From Lachnospiraceae bacterium UBA7054 (GTDB lineage Bacteria; Bacillota; Clostridia; Lachnospirales; Lachnospiraceae), in assembly GCA_002492725.1 (NCBI GenBank), contig DLAF01000069.1:44909-108908 (forward strand): a stretch of 64,000 nt of DNA. Reading direction: 5' to 3'. The first letter of the stretch is position 1. The number at the start of each line of letters is the position of its first letter. This document shows, piece after piece, positions 1 to 9,415 of the stretch. The translations under genes and the position numbers were made by a program. The notes beneath the pieces were generated by a model. That model was not told the origin of the DNA and did no database searches. It saw only the letters and a list, made by a program, of their open reading frames with translations.

Positions 1-506
1 TCTACATCGCAAACGTACTGGGACTCGATATGGGCATGTTCTACAAAAGGCGTGACTATACCCAAATCGTGAACGGAAGGAACCCGATCATTGCACATGA
101 ATTTTTGGGAAGCAATGTGGAGGGAAAAGACATGATCATCATCGATGACATGATTTCCTCCGGTGAGAGTGTTCTGGAAGTGGCGGCCGCGTTAAAAGAG
201 CGCAAGGCAGGGAAAATATTTGTCTTCTCCACTTTTGGCCTTTTTACCGCAGGGCTCGATCGGTTTGACAAAGCGTATGAAGAAGGCACAATTTGCAGGG
301 TGCTGACCACCAATCTGATCTATCAGACACCGGAACTGCTCGCCAGGGAATGGTATATTGACTGCGATATGAGCAAGTACATCGCTTACATCATCGATAC
401 CTTGAACCACGACGCTTCCATCAGCGATCTTTTGAACCCCGTGGAGCGTATTCAGTCGATTGTAACGAGATATCATGCGGGAGAGCTGGATACGGCAAAT
501 TCCTGA
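1..506 (+). CDS. prs: Ribose-phosphate pyrophosphokinase (PRPP synthetase), 3' part
   Basis: The reading frame is open from the first bases of the window, so the gene starts upstream and only about 167 C-terminal residues are present. The enzyme transfers pyrophosphate from ATP to ribose 5-phosphate to make PRPP for nucleotide, His and Trp synthesis in the cytoplasm. The visible part contains the PRPP-binding loop IIIDDMISSGES, a typical type I phosphoribosyltransferase signature, preceded by FYKRRD and followed by a Rossmann-like segment with the FSTFGLF strand. The divergence from the short classical enzymes suggests the longer PRPP synthetase form seen in Clostridia. It ends just before a strong hairpin terminator. 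Confidence 0.88.
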   Translation, partial: YIANVLGLDMGMFYKRRDYTQIVNGRNPIIAHEFLGSNVEGKDMIIIDDMISSGESVLEVAAALKERKAGKIFVFSTFGLFTAGLDRFDKAYEEGTICRVLTTNLIYQTPELLAREWYIDCDMSKYIAYIIDTLNHDASISDLLNPVERIQSIVTRYHAGELDTANS

Positions 507-529
507 TATAATCAATCGAGTAGGGAAGA

Positions 530-563
530 AAAGCTGCCGAAGATAAAAACGGCAGCTTTTTTT
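530..563 (+). terminator. Rho-independent terminator, probably serving both strands
   Basis: A perfect AAAGCTGCC / GGCAGCTTT stem is followed by a run of seven T on the plus strand. It lies between the converging prs and MBOAT genes; the reverse strand also ends in a short T run, so it may act for both. Confidence 0.85.
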
Positions 564-577
564 GCGGATAGATAAAT

Positions 578-2128
578 TTAAAATTGAAAATAAATGAATT
601 GCTGGATGTCATACAGTTCCCCGTAACAGCCATACAGCAGGATGGCAACTAACAAACACATGATCCCGCTCACCCGAAACCACCAGCCCTGCTTTAAAAA
701 GACATCCGCAACGTCCTTTCCGTGGTACTTTTGGTAATCCACAATAAACAAAAGCAGGATCGATCCGAGCAGCACATTCATGTAGTTTCGCGCCACTCCC
801 AGCCCGTACAGGGAACCGTCAAACAGAATGGTCCAGTTGTTTTGCGAAAACATGCTCTCAAGCATCCTTAAGGCACTCATCATCCCGCCTGCCCGGAAAA
901 ACAGCCATGCGAAGGATATCAGCAAAAACGTCCTGATTGTGCGAAACAGTACCGTACTAAAATGTTCTTCCGCTTTTTCCTCCGGGTTTTCTCTGTCTTC
1001 CCGCCGCTTTCGGATTTGCTCGAAAAACCGCTTCCCAATCTTTGAAAACACATCTCCCACTACCTGATAGACCCCGTTTAACAACCCCCAAAAGACAAAG
1101 GAAAAAGAAGCGCCATGCCACAGGCCGCTGACCGTAAAGACTGTCAGGAGATTGCCCTGTTTCCTAAGTCTGCCTTTCCGATTTCCTCCAAGCGGGATAT
1201 ACAGATAATCGCGAAACCATCCTGAAAGGGAAATATGCCATCTGCGCCAAAATTCCTTCACGCTTTTGGAATAGTACGGCGCATTGAAATTTTCCATCAG
1301 TCGGATCCCCATGATCAGGGCGGAACCTCTCGCGATCGTGGAATACCCGTAAAAGTCACAGTAAATCTGTATAGAAAAAAATACCGTTGCCGCAGCCACA
1401 TAAAAGCCTGGGTATGCCGCCCTGTCCTGATAGACCGTATCCACAATGACTGCCGCCCTGTCCGCGATTACCATCTTTAGGAACAAGCCATATAATACGA
1501 GCAAGGCGCCCTTGCGCAGATTTTCATAAGAAAAAGACTGCGGGGTTTTCAGCTGTACCAGCAGGTTTTTTGACCGTTCGATTGGCCCCGCCACAAGCTG
1601 GGGAAAAAACGATACAAAGAGCGCATACCGCAGAAAATCCTTTTCCGCGTAAATATCCCCGCGGTACACGTCGATCAGATACCCAAGCGCCTGCAAGGTA
1701 TAAAAGGAAATGCCTACGGGAAGCAGGATATCGTTTCCCCAACTTACACTGTCCACATGAATCACTGACAGCAGACGGTTTAAGATGGAAATACCGAACT
1801 GAAAATACTTAAAGAATCCGAGAATACCGAGATTCAGAAGGATACAGACGACAAGACATGCTTTCCGCTTCAGCGCCGCCTTCCTCTCTGCTCCCGTCTC
1901 TTCCTGCATGTTTGCATTCTCCGCGCCGAGGCTGCCAAGGATTCTTCCGCACAAATAGGTCAAAAAGGTACAGGAAAACAGCAGCGTGACATACAACGGG
2001 TTCCACTGCATATAGAAATAGTAACTTGTGACCAAAAGCCAGATATAACGTACTTTTTTCGGCAGGCAGTAATAAACCAAAACCACCAGGGGCAAAAAGA
2101 GCAGATATTGCGGCGTATTAAACAGCAT
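578..2128 (-). CDS. MBOAT family membrane-bound O-acyltransferase
   Basis: A polytopic membrane protein of 516 aa of the AlgI/DltB family, which moves acyl (often acetyl) groups across the membrane onto extracellular polymers. Seen in the sequence: many hydrophobic segments, the family motifs LVAGPIERSKNL, EFWRRWHISLSGWFRDYLYIP, and GLWHGASFSFVFWG, which holds the catalytic histidine. I chose the ATG at 2128 because GAGGGA lies six bases upstream; an in-frame TTG at 2143 overlaps that ribosome binding site. The acceptor cannot be told from sequence. The SGNH-like protein encoded at 3008-4339 is a natural extracytoplasmic partner, although queT lies between and that gene runs the other way. 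Confidence 0.88.
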   Translation of the reverse strand: MLFNTPQYLLFLPLVVLVYYCLPKKVRYIWLLVTSYYFYMQWNPLYVTLLFSCTFLTYLCGRILGSLGAENANMQEETGAERKAALKRKACLVVCILLNLGILGFFKYFQFGISILNRLLSVIHVDSVSWGNDILLPVGISFYTLQALGYLIDVYRGDIYAEKDFLRYALFVSFFPQLVAGPIERSKNLLVQLKTPQSFSYENLRKGALLVLYGLFLKMVIADRAAVIVDTVYQDRAAYPGFYVAAATVFFSIQIYCDFYGYSTIARGSALIMGIRLMENFNAPYYSKSVKEFWRRWHISLSGWFRDYLYIPLGGNRKGRLRKQGNLLTVFTVSGLWHGASFSFVFWGLLNGVYQVVGDVFSKIGKRFFEQIRKRREDRENPEEKAEEHFSTVLFRTIRTFLLISFAWLFFRAGGMMSALRMLESMFSQNNWTILFDGSLYGLGVARNYMNVLLGSILLLFIVDYQKYHGKDVADVFLKQGWWFRVSGIMCLLVAILLYGCYGELYDIQQFIYFQF

Positions 2129-2177
2129 TTTTCGTTCCCTCAATAATTGCAGACAGGAATCAGATTGTCATCTTCCG

Positions 2178-2717
2178 TCAAAATATTCTATTTTTATATT
2201 TATGCAAAACGGAAAACAGGAGCATACCCAAAATCCCACAGGAGATTACTTCCCCGGCGCCTACGCTCAGACAATAGTAGCCGTAGCACTGCAGTGTACT
2301 AAGGCCTTCTATGACAAGGCCGTAACCGTAAATCAGGATAAAAGGCACGATCACCGTATTCGCAAGAATGGGCGGCAGCGGTGCGCACCATTTCCATCTG
2401 CGCAGGGCATAAGTGCCAAGCGCGCCCAAAAGCGTAGCCAGACTGCCAAAAATAATATCGGGCAGTGCGCATCCCGTCAGAATATTACTTAACAGACAGC
2501 CAATAAACAGTCCCGGAATCGCGGCTGAAGTAAAACAGGGAAGGATGGTAAGCGCTTCCGAGAAGCGTACCTGGACAGCGTAGTTGGCCAGCCCAAACGC
2601 GTTTGCGATATAGGTCAACACGATGTAGAGTGTGGCGGTCATAGCCGCCTGCGCAATAAAGCGCGTGCGTGTGCCGGCGATTTTGAGAGAAACCGCCTGT
2701 GTGTTTTTTGTTTTCAT
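2178..2717 (-). CDS. queT: QueT family queuosine-precursor transporter (ECF S component)
   Basis: A 179-aa membrane protein with about five or six hydrophobic helices. The segments VQVRFSEALTILPCF and FIGCLLSNILTG are characteristic of the QueT (former DUF988) substrate-binding subunits of energy-coupling factor transporters, which import preQ1/queuosine precursors for tRNA wobble modification. The shared ECF ATPase/T module is not in this window. ATG at 2717 is preceded by CTAAGGAG ten bases upstream; another ATG at 2724 is in a different frame. The leader contains a candidate preQ1 riboswitch and a good promoter, which fits the assigned substrate. Confidence 0.87.
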   Translation of the reverse strand: MKTKNTQAVSLKIAGTRTRFIAQAAMTATLYIVLTYIANAFGLANYAVQVRFSEALTILPCFTSAAIPGLFIGCLLSNILTGCALPDIIFGSLATLLGALGTYALRRWKWCAPLPPILANTVIVPFILIYGYGLVIEGLSTLQCYGYYCLSVGAGEVISCGILGMLLFSVLHKYKNRIF

Positions 2718-2727
2718 GTGTCATTGT

Positions 2728-2797
2728 CTCCTTAGTTTTGTTTTTCAGCTTTCAGACTTTGCCTGAAGCTGACGTCAGGATGGTTTCGAACTGACGT
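2728..2797 (-). promoter_or_regulatory. Candidate preQ1 riboswitch overlapping the queT ribosome binding site
   Basis: Read on the minus strand, a seven-base-pair stem ACGTCAG/CTGACGT encloses the loop TTCGAAACCATC. Immediately after comes a second hairpin, CAGCTTCAG/CTGAAAGCTG, and then an A-rich tail AAAAACAAAACTAAGGAG. The stem, a C-containing loop and an A-rich tail running into the Shine-Dalgarno resemble preQ1 riboswitches (tail AAAAAACUAA of class I; larger classes carry an extra stem). Its position upstream of queT supports the call. The class is unresolved; sequestration of GGAG suggests translational control. Confidence 0.62.
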
Positions 2798-2838
2798 ATT
2801 TCTTTAAAGCTCCGGCCGATGCGGATACTCCGAAACAT

Positions 2839-2866
2839 ATTATACGGGAAAAAGCCAGATTGTCAA
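2839..2866 (-). promoter_or_regulatory. Promoter of queT
   Basis: Minus-strand TTGACA, 16-base spacer, TATAAT: both hexamers are perfect. The predicted transcript start near 2832 leaves a leader of about 115 bases that contains the whole riboswitch candidate. Confidence 0.8.
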
Positions 2867-2931
2867 GTAGGCGTGAAGATTAGCGCCGTAAAAAAGATAC
2901 CGCAATTGTGATTGTTTCATGATTGCCATTG

Positions 2932-2960
2932 TTGACATAACAGGCAGTATTTTGTATGCT
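2932..2960 (+). promoter_or_regulatory. Promoter of the SGNH-like gene
   Basis: TTGACA, 17-base spacer, TATGCT. It is back to back with the queT promoter and lies about 50 bases upstream of the start codon at 3008. Confidence 0.7.
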
Positions 2961-3007
2961 ATAAATGTCAAAACGACGGAAACTAAAGTGTCAGAAGGAT
3001 ACCCAAA

Positions 3008-4339
3008 ATGAAACGTAAGCCTTTTTTTCAATATGCCGCAGGACTATTGGCCGGTGTGATCCTGTTTTTTGGCATCACGCAGCTGCTTAACAGAATGTAT
3101 GTGGAGGAGGATGCCCAAAACCGGATTCTTTGGCATAATTTCTATGAAGACTGCGGGAAAATCGACGATCTGTATCTCGGTTCTTCTCATGTTTACTTTG
3201 ATCTTGATCCGCAAATACTGGATCAGCTAAATGGCCAATATCATTTCAATCTTTCTTCTTCCTCACAGCCTTTAGACGGCTCTTATTACTTATTACGGGA
3301 GGCCGACCGTCTCAACGATCTGAATCATGTATATCTGGAAATGTACTATTTAATCAATTCCGCCACGGAAGGGCCAAGTGTGGCAATGAACTGGTACAAT
3401 ACAGACCATATGAAGCTGTCCGCCAACAAGATTGCCTATATGCTTTCCCTGGATGCCAAAGACCAATACATCGGCACCCTGTTTCCTTTTACAAGGTATC
3501 GCCAGCGTCTGGGAGATTGGACTTATATCACGCAGCGTCTGGAAGAAAAACACAGCGATGCGTATCGCAATTTTCAATATGAATGCGAGAATGGCAGAGG
3601 ATATGAATCCGTCGAAAAACAGGGCTATCGAAAAAGTACCTGGGTATACACCGATAATCTGAAGCACTACCGCCAGAATACCGTGCTGAGCGGTTACTCC
3701 ATGGGCGGCGAAAATGAGGCCTACTGCCGCCGGATCATCACCTACTGTCAGGATCACGAACTTCCTCTGACCCTGTTTGTCGCCCCCATTTATGATCTGC
3801 AGTTGATCAGCACTGTCGATTATGACGATTATGTGGAGGAGATCAGGGCACTTGCCAAAGAGTACAGCGTGCCGTTTTACGATTTCAATCTGGCAAAAGA
3901 AGAATATCTGCCGTTTCAGGACAGCCGCTATTTCCGGGATGAAGAGCACTTAAACCAGGAAGGCGCCAGCCTGTTCACCGCCCTTTTTCATGAAGTGATG
4001 ACAGCGGAAGATGACGTTTCCGAAAAGTATTTTTATGACTCCTATGCGGAAAAGCTCCGTACTCTGCCGCCAGCCGTGTACGGTCTGTATGATGGCACCG
4101 CTTCGAACAAAACCGAAAAGAAGGCAGGCAGAGTCATGTACATCGCCTCAAACCGCGATTCCGATATGGAGTATCAGGTAATGATCACTCCCGAAAACGA
4201 GGAACCGTATCTATTACAGGATTTTTCAGAAAACAAGGAACTGTACATACTCTCGGGAGGCAGCGGACAATGCCTGATCACTGCAAGAATGAAGGGTTCT
4301 TCCGAAATTATCCAGACGATAACAATCCAATACTACTAG
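3008..4339 (+). CDS. Membrane-anchored SGNH/DltD-like protein, probable partner of the MBOAT acyltransferase
   Basis: 443 aa with one N-terminal hydrophobic helix (about residues 9-27) and an otherwise soluble, probably extracytoplasmic body. DLYLGSSHVYFDLDP near residues 53-67 looks like the SGNH block I with a nucleophile serine, and DEEHLNQEGA near residue 311 matches the Asp-x-x-His block V. Proteins of this type (DltD, AlgX/AlgJ, and unnamed Clostridia relatives) complete O-acylation of wall or exopolysaccharide polymers together with an MBOAT protein. The last 80 residues are a separate beta-rich tail. The start has AAGGAT eight bases upstream. Assignment to the SGNH fold is by motif, the partnership is inferred from the nearby MBOAT gene. 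Confidence 0.68.
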   Translation: MKRKPFFQYAAGLLAGVILFFGITQLLNRMYVEEDAQNRILWHNFYEDCGKIDDLYLGSSHVYFDLDPQILDQLNGQYHFNLSSSSQPLDGSYYLLREADRLNDLNHVYLEMYYLINSATEGPSVAMNWYNTDHMKLSANKIAYMLSLDAKDQYIGTLFPFTRYRQRLGDWTYITQRLEEKHSDAYRNFQYECENGRGYESVEKQGYRKSTWVYTDNLKHYRQNTVLSGYSMGGENEAYCRRIITYCQDHELPLTLFVAPIYDLQLISTVDYDDYVEEIRALAKEYSVPFYDFNLAKEEYLPFQDSRYFRDEEHLNQEGASLFTALFHEVMTAEDDVSEKYFYDSYAEKLRTLPPAVYGLYDGTASNKTEKKAGRVMYIASNRDSDMEYQVMITPENEEPYLLQDFSENKELYILSGGSGQCLITARMKGSSEIIQTITIQYY

Positions 4340-4352
4340 AATTCCTTTGCCC

Positions 4353-6893
4353 TTATTCCTTTCTAATATAGGAAATGAACTGGTTGCCGTTCTCTAACAG
4401 CCATTCGGTAGAGTCATTCATCCCTCTCTTTTCCAGCGTCCCCGTCACAGGATCCATGACCACGATATTCAGCTCATTAAATCCCGTGATCAGCACCGCG
4501 TTCCCGTCAGCAAGCATGGCCAGCACAGGAATATCCTTATTGACATAGTACAAAACGGCATCCAAACTACAGCCGGAAAGATCCATGATGGTGTAGTTTT
4601 GCAGATTGCTTTCCAGAATATCAAAAACAGTATCGCCACGATTCAACCACGTCTGCGTATTCCTGGAGATACCCTCGTACTTTAAGATCGTATCCAGACA
4701 AACGGCAAGCGAGCTTTTCGTCTCAGTCACTTCGCTCTCCGTGATCGCCATGATCTGATTCCTGGAGCTTCTGCTCTCGCGTCTCCAGATATAATTGCAA
4801 TCATCATCCACCACCACGGCAGCCCTGCGGTAAGCATATTCAACTGCCTTACCCGGATTGACACAGATACTTTCTATGCCATCCTTGCCGTACACATAAA
4901 ACTTTTCTTCCACAGCGCCCTTCTCCAAATCCCCAACGGAGCGGCTTCCCTCAAAAAGGATCTCCTTGGGTGTCAGGTGCACCAGCGACTTACTGTCTAT
5001 CTCATCTTTTACCGCAATCTGGCAGATTGTTTCATAGGTTTCCGTAACTACAGAGTGCAGAGAATTGCTGCCTGTTTTTACTGCCTCCGTATTCATGATC
5101 TGATCTTCCGCAGTCGGTTTGTAGGTTTCATTCTCTTCATCATAGACCACTCTGGAGAGGGTCAGCTGGTTTTCCGTGATCTCACTGTCCACCACATAGA
5201 CACCCTCCTTCTGATACGTTTTCAGGACGCTGCCATTGTCGCTCTGGATCTTCAGGCAATACATGGGAAAAGTAGTAATGCCCGTTCTGCTCTCTCTGAT
5301 ATCTCGCTTTCTGGCCAGACCATAGACCAGATCCTCATCCATAAAACCGACCACTGAAATATATTCTCCGCTTCCCGCCGGAATCCGCGTCTGGTTCTGC
5401 GTGTTCAAATTCATCAGAATCAGATCTTCAGCCGCATAAATATCGTCTCCTTCCTGCCAGACCAACATTTTATTGGACTCCGATACATGGTAACTTCCTT
5501 CCTTAAGCCCCGTAACAAGAGCCTGCACGGAGGCGGAGCGTACATCCACCGCATATACGCTGCCGTCCATGATAAAATAACAGATGCCTGTCCTGCTCAT
5601 ATAGGAAAGTTTTTCAATATCCGTTTTTAAAAGCTCATAGGATCGGTCATAGGGAATATAAGCCATCTCCTCCACAGTGTTTGCCACACTGTTATAAGCA
5701 TAGATGACCACTCCCACACAGCCCTCGTGCCGCCCTCTGTTCATATAGCCATAGACCAGAAAAATAATGTTACCCGTCTCATCCACCGACAACACGCGGA
5801 TATCATGCCTGTTGTAGGCGCACCTTTCATCGGTCAATTCTTCCGTATTACCGTAAAAACTGAAAATTCTTGCCAGTTTATTGTCGGTCACATTATAACT
5901 GTAGAGTTTATCTGCCACAGAAAAGGCAAATACGTTACCGCCGTCGCTCTCCTGAAGCGCTGCCTGATCGCCGACGATTCCCAGGATAATCTTGTCATTC
6001 ACATAAACATCCGCATCCTCATCAAAAACCTGCTCCATGGTTCTCTCAAAGTCCAAAAGATACATACGGTCCGGTGTATAACGAATCCTGTAATATTCTT
6101 TTATCCTATAAAAATCAGTCTTTTTTCCATTCCTGACAGCCGCCAGATATTCCAGCATAAAAGAGCCTGTCTGCTCCGCCAGCTCTTTTATGGTTACGAT
6201 CGGCTTCGTCACTTCCCTCACGTCCAAGTCTCCCCATGTCACCTGGTTGAAGCTGGAATGGATCGTAACCTTATGAAAGGTCGTGTTGTCGCCCTCCGCG
6301 TTGGACTCCAAATACTTTGTCAGTCCGGCGGCAGCCTCCTTATCCATGGTTCGTTCATGAAAATCCGTCACATAATCCAGTTTTTCACGAACATGAAGAG
6401 AATCGCTCAAGATGATTCTGGAATAATAGCGAATGGGCGCATTCTCCTGCGGTGTGACCAGAAAAACCAGCATATATTCCGTGTCGTTCTCGATCAGATC
6501 CTTTAATGTGATCTCAAAATTGATCACATCGTCCTTCTCCGTATACTCCGTAACCGGAGTACTCTCCACCAGTCTCTCGCCGTCCAGACTCCTCACCTCA
6601 AAAGAGATCCCTCCGATCTTTCTTCCATAGGTTTCCATCTGCACATTGATCTTGCGATCCTCACTCACAGGGTACAGATTGTCCCGCAGATAGGCGCAGT
6701 CCATCGCCCGGGCATAGCCATGCAGGCTTCCAACCCTGTGCATTCCCACTGACATGGACAGCACAGGGTAAGTCGCCTCCCCCATCTCGGTCGTCATATC
6801 CGTATTTCCCTGGTTCATCACGGTGCTCAATATCATTAACGCAGCCGCAAAGATAAGACCAAGCAAAAGCCCTTTTATAATCGCTCTTCTCAT
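4353..6893 (-). CDS. Large membrane-anchored protein with beta-rich body and degenerate C39-like tail; function unknown
   Basis: 846 aa with a single N-terminal hydrophobic anchor (residues about 7-26) and a large exported region. The first third contains beta-sandwich-like text; the middle (roughly 290-640) has repeated short beta segments of the kind found in propeller sensors (FAFSVADKLYSYNV, CYFIMDGSVYAVDV, LVWQEGDDIYAAEDL). The last 115 residues resemble a C39 peptidase-like fold (LSGCSLDAVLYYVNKDIPVLAML, then AVLITGFNELNIVVMDPV) but have no clear Cys-His catalytic pair at the usual places. I do not recognise a named family. It lies 22 bases downstream of a small conserved gene and is probably cotranscribed with it. 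A wall- or matrix-sensing role is only a guess. Confidence 0.72.
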   Translation of the reverse strand: MRRAIIKGLLLGLIFAAALMILSTVMNQGNTDMTTEMGEATYPVLSMSVGMHRVGSLHGYARAMDCAYLRDNLYPVSEDRKINVQMETYGRKIGGISFEVRSLDGERLVESTPVTEYTEKDDVINFEITLKDLIENDTEYMLVFLVTPQENAPIRYYSRIILSDSLHVREKLDYVTDFHERTMDKEAAAGLTKYLESNAEGDNTTFHKVTIHSSFNQVTWGDLDVREVTKPIVTIKELAEQTGSFMLEYLAAVRNGKKTDFYRIKEYYRIRYTPDRMYLLDFERTMEQVFDEDADVYVNDKIILGIVGDQAALQESDGGNVFAFSVADKLYSYNVTDNKLARIFSFYGNTEELTDERCAYNRHDIRVLSVDETGNIIFLVYGYMNRGRHEGCVGVVIYAYNSVANTVEEMAYIPYDRSYELLKTDIEKLSYMSRTGICYFIMDGSVYAVDVRSASVQALVTGLKEGSYHVSESNKMLVWQEGDDIYAAEDLILMNLNTQNQTRIPAGSGEYISVVGFMDEDLVYGLARKRDIRESRTGITTFPMYCLKIQSDNGSVLKTYQKEGVYVVDSEITENQLTLSRVVYDEENETYKPTAEDQIMNTEAVKTGSNSLHSVVTETYETICQIAVKDEIDSKSLVHLTPKEILFEGSRSVGDLEKGAVEEKFYVYGKDGIESICVNPGKAVEYAYRRAAVVVDDDCNYIWRRESRSSRNQIMAITESEVTETKSSLAVCLDTILKYEGISRNTQTWLNRGDTVFDILESNLQNYTIMDLSGCSLDAVLYYVNKDIPVLAMLADGNAVLITGFNELNIVVMDPVTGTLEKRGMNDSTEWLLENGNQFISYIRKE

Positions 6894-6915
6894 AAAAATT
6901 AGTATATCATAATCT

Positions 6916-7296
6916 CTAAAATTTCAAAACCCCGTTCCGATTGCTGTGTCTTCTCCGATAAATCTCCCCGCACAAAAGCACCTGTACAAGCTCTTCGACC
7001 CCGGCCAAACCCTCTGCATTTCCTCCCATTTCTGCAGATGCCGCCTCTTTTATCCTGTCCACGATGATCTGCGTCAGACGATAGATCTGCCACCTGTCGG
7101 GATACTCGTCATAAATCATGCTGCCCTCATAGTCTAACCGATCCAAAACGTCCACAATCACCTTTCGGTATTTCTTCGCCTCCGCAGGATACATTTCCTG
7201 CAAATATTCCAAATCCCTCATCACCGTGTCCTCTTCCTGATAAAAGAGGGGCATGGGATATGCCATATAAAAGGGTAAAATTCTCGACTGTCTCAT
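6916..7296 (-). CDS. Small conserved-looking protein of unknown function
   Basis: 126 aa, soluble, with no signal peptide or membrane segment. It starts MRQSRILPFYMAYP and is rich in Tyr, Arg and acidic residues; the middle (EEDTVMRDLEYLQEMYPAEAKKYRKVI) is predicted helical. I do not recognise a family. ATG at 7296 has GGTGAG just upstream; the longer in-frame ATG at 7320 has no ribosome binding site and lies almost at the predicted transcript start. It precedes the 846-aa membrane protein by 22 bases, so the two probably form one operon. Confidence 0.65.
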   Translation of the reverse strand: MRQSRILPFYMAYPMPLFYQEEDTVMRDLEYLQEMYPAEAKKYRKVIVDVLDRLDYEGSMIYDEYPDRWQIYRLTQIIVDRIKEAASAEMGGNAEGLAGVEELVQVLLCGEIYRRRHSNRNGVLKF

Positions 7297-7327
7297 ATGC
7301 TCACCATGATAAGTAATCATTTATTTT

Positions 7328-7356
7328 ATCATATGATAAGACCGCAGGAATGTGAA
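7328..7356 (-). promoter_or_regulatory. Promoter with overlapping palindrome
   Basis: Minus-strand TTCACA, 17-base spacer, TATGAT, upstream of the 7296 gene. The -10 box is embedded in the perfect 14-base palindrome TTATCATATGATAA (7326-7339), which could be a repressor site. Confidence 0.6.
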
Positions 7357-7358
7357 AA

Positions 7359-9332
7359 TCACTGTGAACGCTTCAGTCTAAAACTACTCACAAGGTGTTT
7401 GAGCATCTCCGCCTGTCCGGAAAGCTCCTGACTGGTAGCCGCACTTTCCTGCGCAGTAGCGGAATTATTCTGTACCACGCCGGATATCTGTCCGATTCCT
7501 GAAGCGACCCGTTCGATGGCATCTGTCTGATCACCCACGGCTTTTGCCACCTGTTCCATCTGCTCCACTGCCTGACCGGCAAGCTGTACTGCCGTAATTA
7601 CCGAGTCGGTCACTTTTTCCACAACCTGACTGCCATCTTCCACTGCCCTTACAGAACGTCCAATCAGTTCCTGCGTCGCTTTCGCTGCCTGATCTGACCT
7701 GATTGCCAGATTTCTCACCTCTTCCGCCACCACGGCAAAACCTTTTCCGCTTTCCCCTGCACGGGCAGCTTCTACCGAAGCATTGATTGCCAAAATATTT
7801 GTCTGGAAAGCAATATTTTCGATGGTATCTATGATACGGCTGATCTCGTTTGAAGATTCCGTGATCTGACTCATGGCCTGATTCAGGCTGTCAATATACT
7901 CGCTGCTTTCCTGAAGCTTTTCACCCGCCCCGTTCACTACCTCTTTTGTCTGCGCTGTGAGCTGCGCAATTCCCTTTGCCTCTGTACTCATGTTAGAAAT
8001 AGTGCCGGAAAGTTCCTCCACCGCATCCGTCTGCTCCATCGCTCCCTGAGACAAAGCCGCAGCAGTAGACGCCACCTGATCAGATCCTGTTGAAACGCTG
8101 CCGGATGCGGAGACAATACCGGCCATGGTGCTGTTCAGTTTTTCAATGATGACACGCAGAGATTCCCACAAAACGGCAAAATCCCCGGGATAACCCTGCC
8201 CGGAAACTTCGCGGCTCAAATCTCCGTTCGCTATCGCGCCAAGAACATTTTCCATCTCATGTACGATTCCGCCAAAATCTTTCACCAGCTGCGCGGTCGA
8301 GTCCGCCAATATCCTTGTCTCGTCCCTGCCCTTCACCTGCGGAACCGGACTCCTTAAATCCCCCTGCGACAAAGTCAAAAGACGATTGGCGCATTTCACA
8401 ACAGGAGCGGCGATAGAATGACTGACTTTCAACGAAATCACAATGACAATGATACATACTGCCACGCAGATCACAATTTGAATGAAATTTCCATAATCTG
8501 CGGGGCGCATAAATTCATCCTCGTCGATCGTTACCGCAATGGACCACCCGTCCGTACCCGAAATAGGAGCATAGCTCTGGATATTATTCGACTGATCCGC
8601 CGCATAGTAAAAGCGCTCAACACCGACTTCTCCCGCCACCATCTTTCTCTCGATCGCCGCCACTGTCTGCAGCCCCTCATTTCCGGGATTGGCGGCCGCC
8701 TCCTGCATGACATTTTCCCGGCTCATTACCGTCTCCTGATCCACATAGGCGATCGTGGTGCCATCCTTATCCAGAATATAAGCTTCTCCTTCTTCGCCAA
8801 TCTGCAATCCATCGATGATAGACTGTAAAATATCGGTATCACACTGAAAATAGAGCACACCCTTCACAACATCGCCTTCCCGGACCGGTGCGGCAACCAT
8901 CAGGTAACTATCGCTGCCATCTATGTAGGGCGTAGACATATAACTGTTTCCTAAAACAGCCGCCTGAAAGAATGGCTCTCCGGAAATATCTGCCTCATGG
9001 ATCTGATCATATCCGTTCGTATCGGCCATTCCTCCCATACGCATGTAATAAGCATCCGCCCTTTCCTGAATAAAGGCCTGCTTTTCCTCCGCTGATATCT
9101 TTTCATCCACGAGAATCGGATTGGATGCCATTTCCGAAATGGTCAGCGTATATGTGGAAATCATATTTTCCGCCGCAAGAGCAGCAAGCTCCGCTGTTTC
9201 TAAAATATTTTTTTCAAGCGCGGAAGTAGTGGAATATCTGGTCACCAATGTTCCCATCGTTCCGGCAATTAACGAAACACAGAGTGTTGCCAGCACCACC
9301 ATGACAATAATTTTCGTTTGTATTTTTTTCAT
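7359..9332 (-). CDS. Methyl-accepting chemotaxis protein with extracellular Cache-type sensor
   Basis: 657 aa in the classical receptor layout: hydrophobic helix at about 8-29, an extracellular sensor of about 250 residues with Cache-like features ([23 protein letters not shown] and [12 protein letters not shown]), a second membrane helix near 283-303, a HAMP linker, and a C-terminal MA signalling domain. The hairpin tip contains [27 protein letters not shown], typical of receptors that bind CheA/CheW. It senses an unknown ligand and controls flagellar bias. It follows the ATPase operon on the same strand but is separated by 138 bases. No strong ribosome binding site is visible at the ATG. 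Confidence 0.93.
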   Translation of the reverse strand: MKKIQTKIIVMVVLATLCVSLIAGTMGTLVTRYSTTSALEKNILETAELAALAAENMISTYTLTISEMASNPILVDEKISAEEKQAFIQERADAYYMRMGGMADTNGYDQIHEADISGEPFFQAAVLGNSYMSTPYIDGSDSYLMVAAPVREGDVVKGVLYFQCDTDILQSIIDGLQIGEEGEAYILDKDGTTIAYVDQETVMSRENVMQEAAANPGNEGLQTVAAIERKMVAGEVGVERFYYAADQSNNIQSYAPISGTDGWSIAVTIDEDEFMRPADYGNFIQIVICVAVCIIVIVISLKVSHSIAAPVVKCANRLLTLSQGDLRSPVPQVKGRDETRILADSTAQLVKDFGGIVHEMENVLGAIANGDLSREVSGQGYPGDFAVLWESLRVIIEKLNSTMAGIVSASGSVSTGSDQVASTAAALSQGAMEQTDAVEELSGTISNMSTEAKGIAQLTAQTKEVVNGAGEKLQESSEYIDSLNQAMSQITESSNEISRIIDTIENIAFQTNILAINASVEAARAGESGKGFAVVAEEVRNLAIRSDQAAKATQELIGRSVRAVEDGSQVVEKVTDSVITAVQLAGQAVEQMEQVAKAVGDQTDAIERVASGIGQISGVVQNNSATAQESAATSQELSGQAEMLKHLVSSFRLKRSQ

Positions 9333-9343
9333 TGTTTCGGCCC

Positions 9344-9415
9344 CGGGCTTTTGTATCTTAAGCCCGTCCCTCCCCTTTTGTTCGTTTAAGTAGGGGAACG
9401 AATCACTCCGTCCCC
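9344..9415 (-). promoter_or_regulatory. Two hairpins between atpC and the chemoreceptor gene
   Basis: A seven-base-pair stem CGGGCTT/AAGCCCG (9344-9366) and a second stem GGGGA..CG/CG..TCCCC (9393-9415). Neither is followed by a clear T run, so this may be a processing or leader structure for the chemoreceptor mRNA or a weak terminator of the atp operon. Confidence 0.3.
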
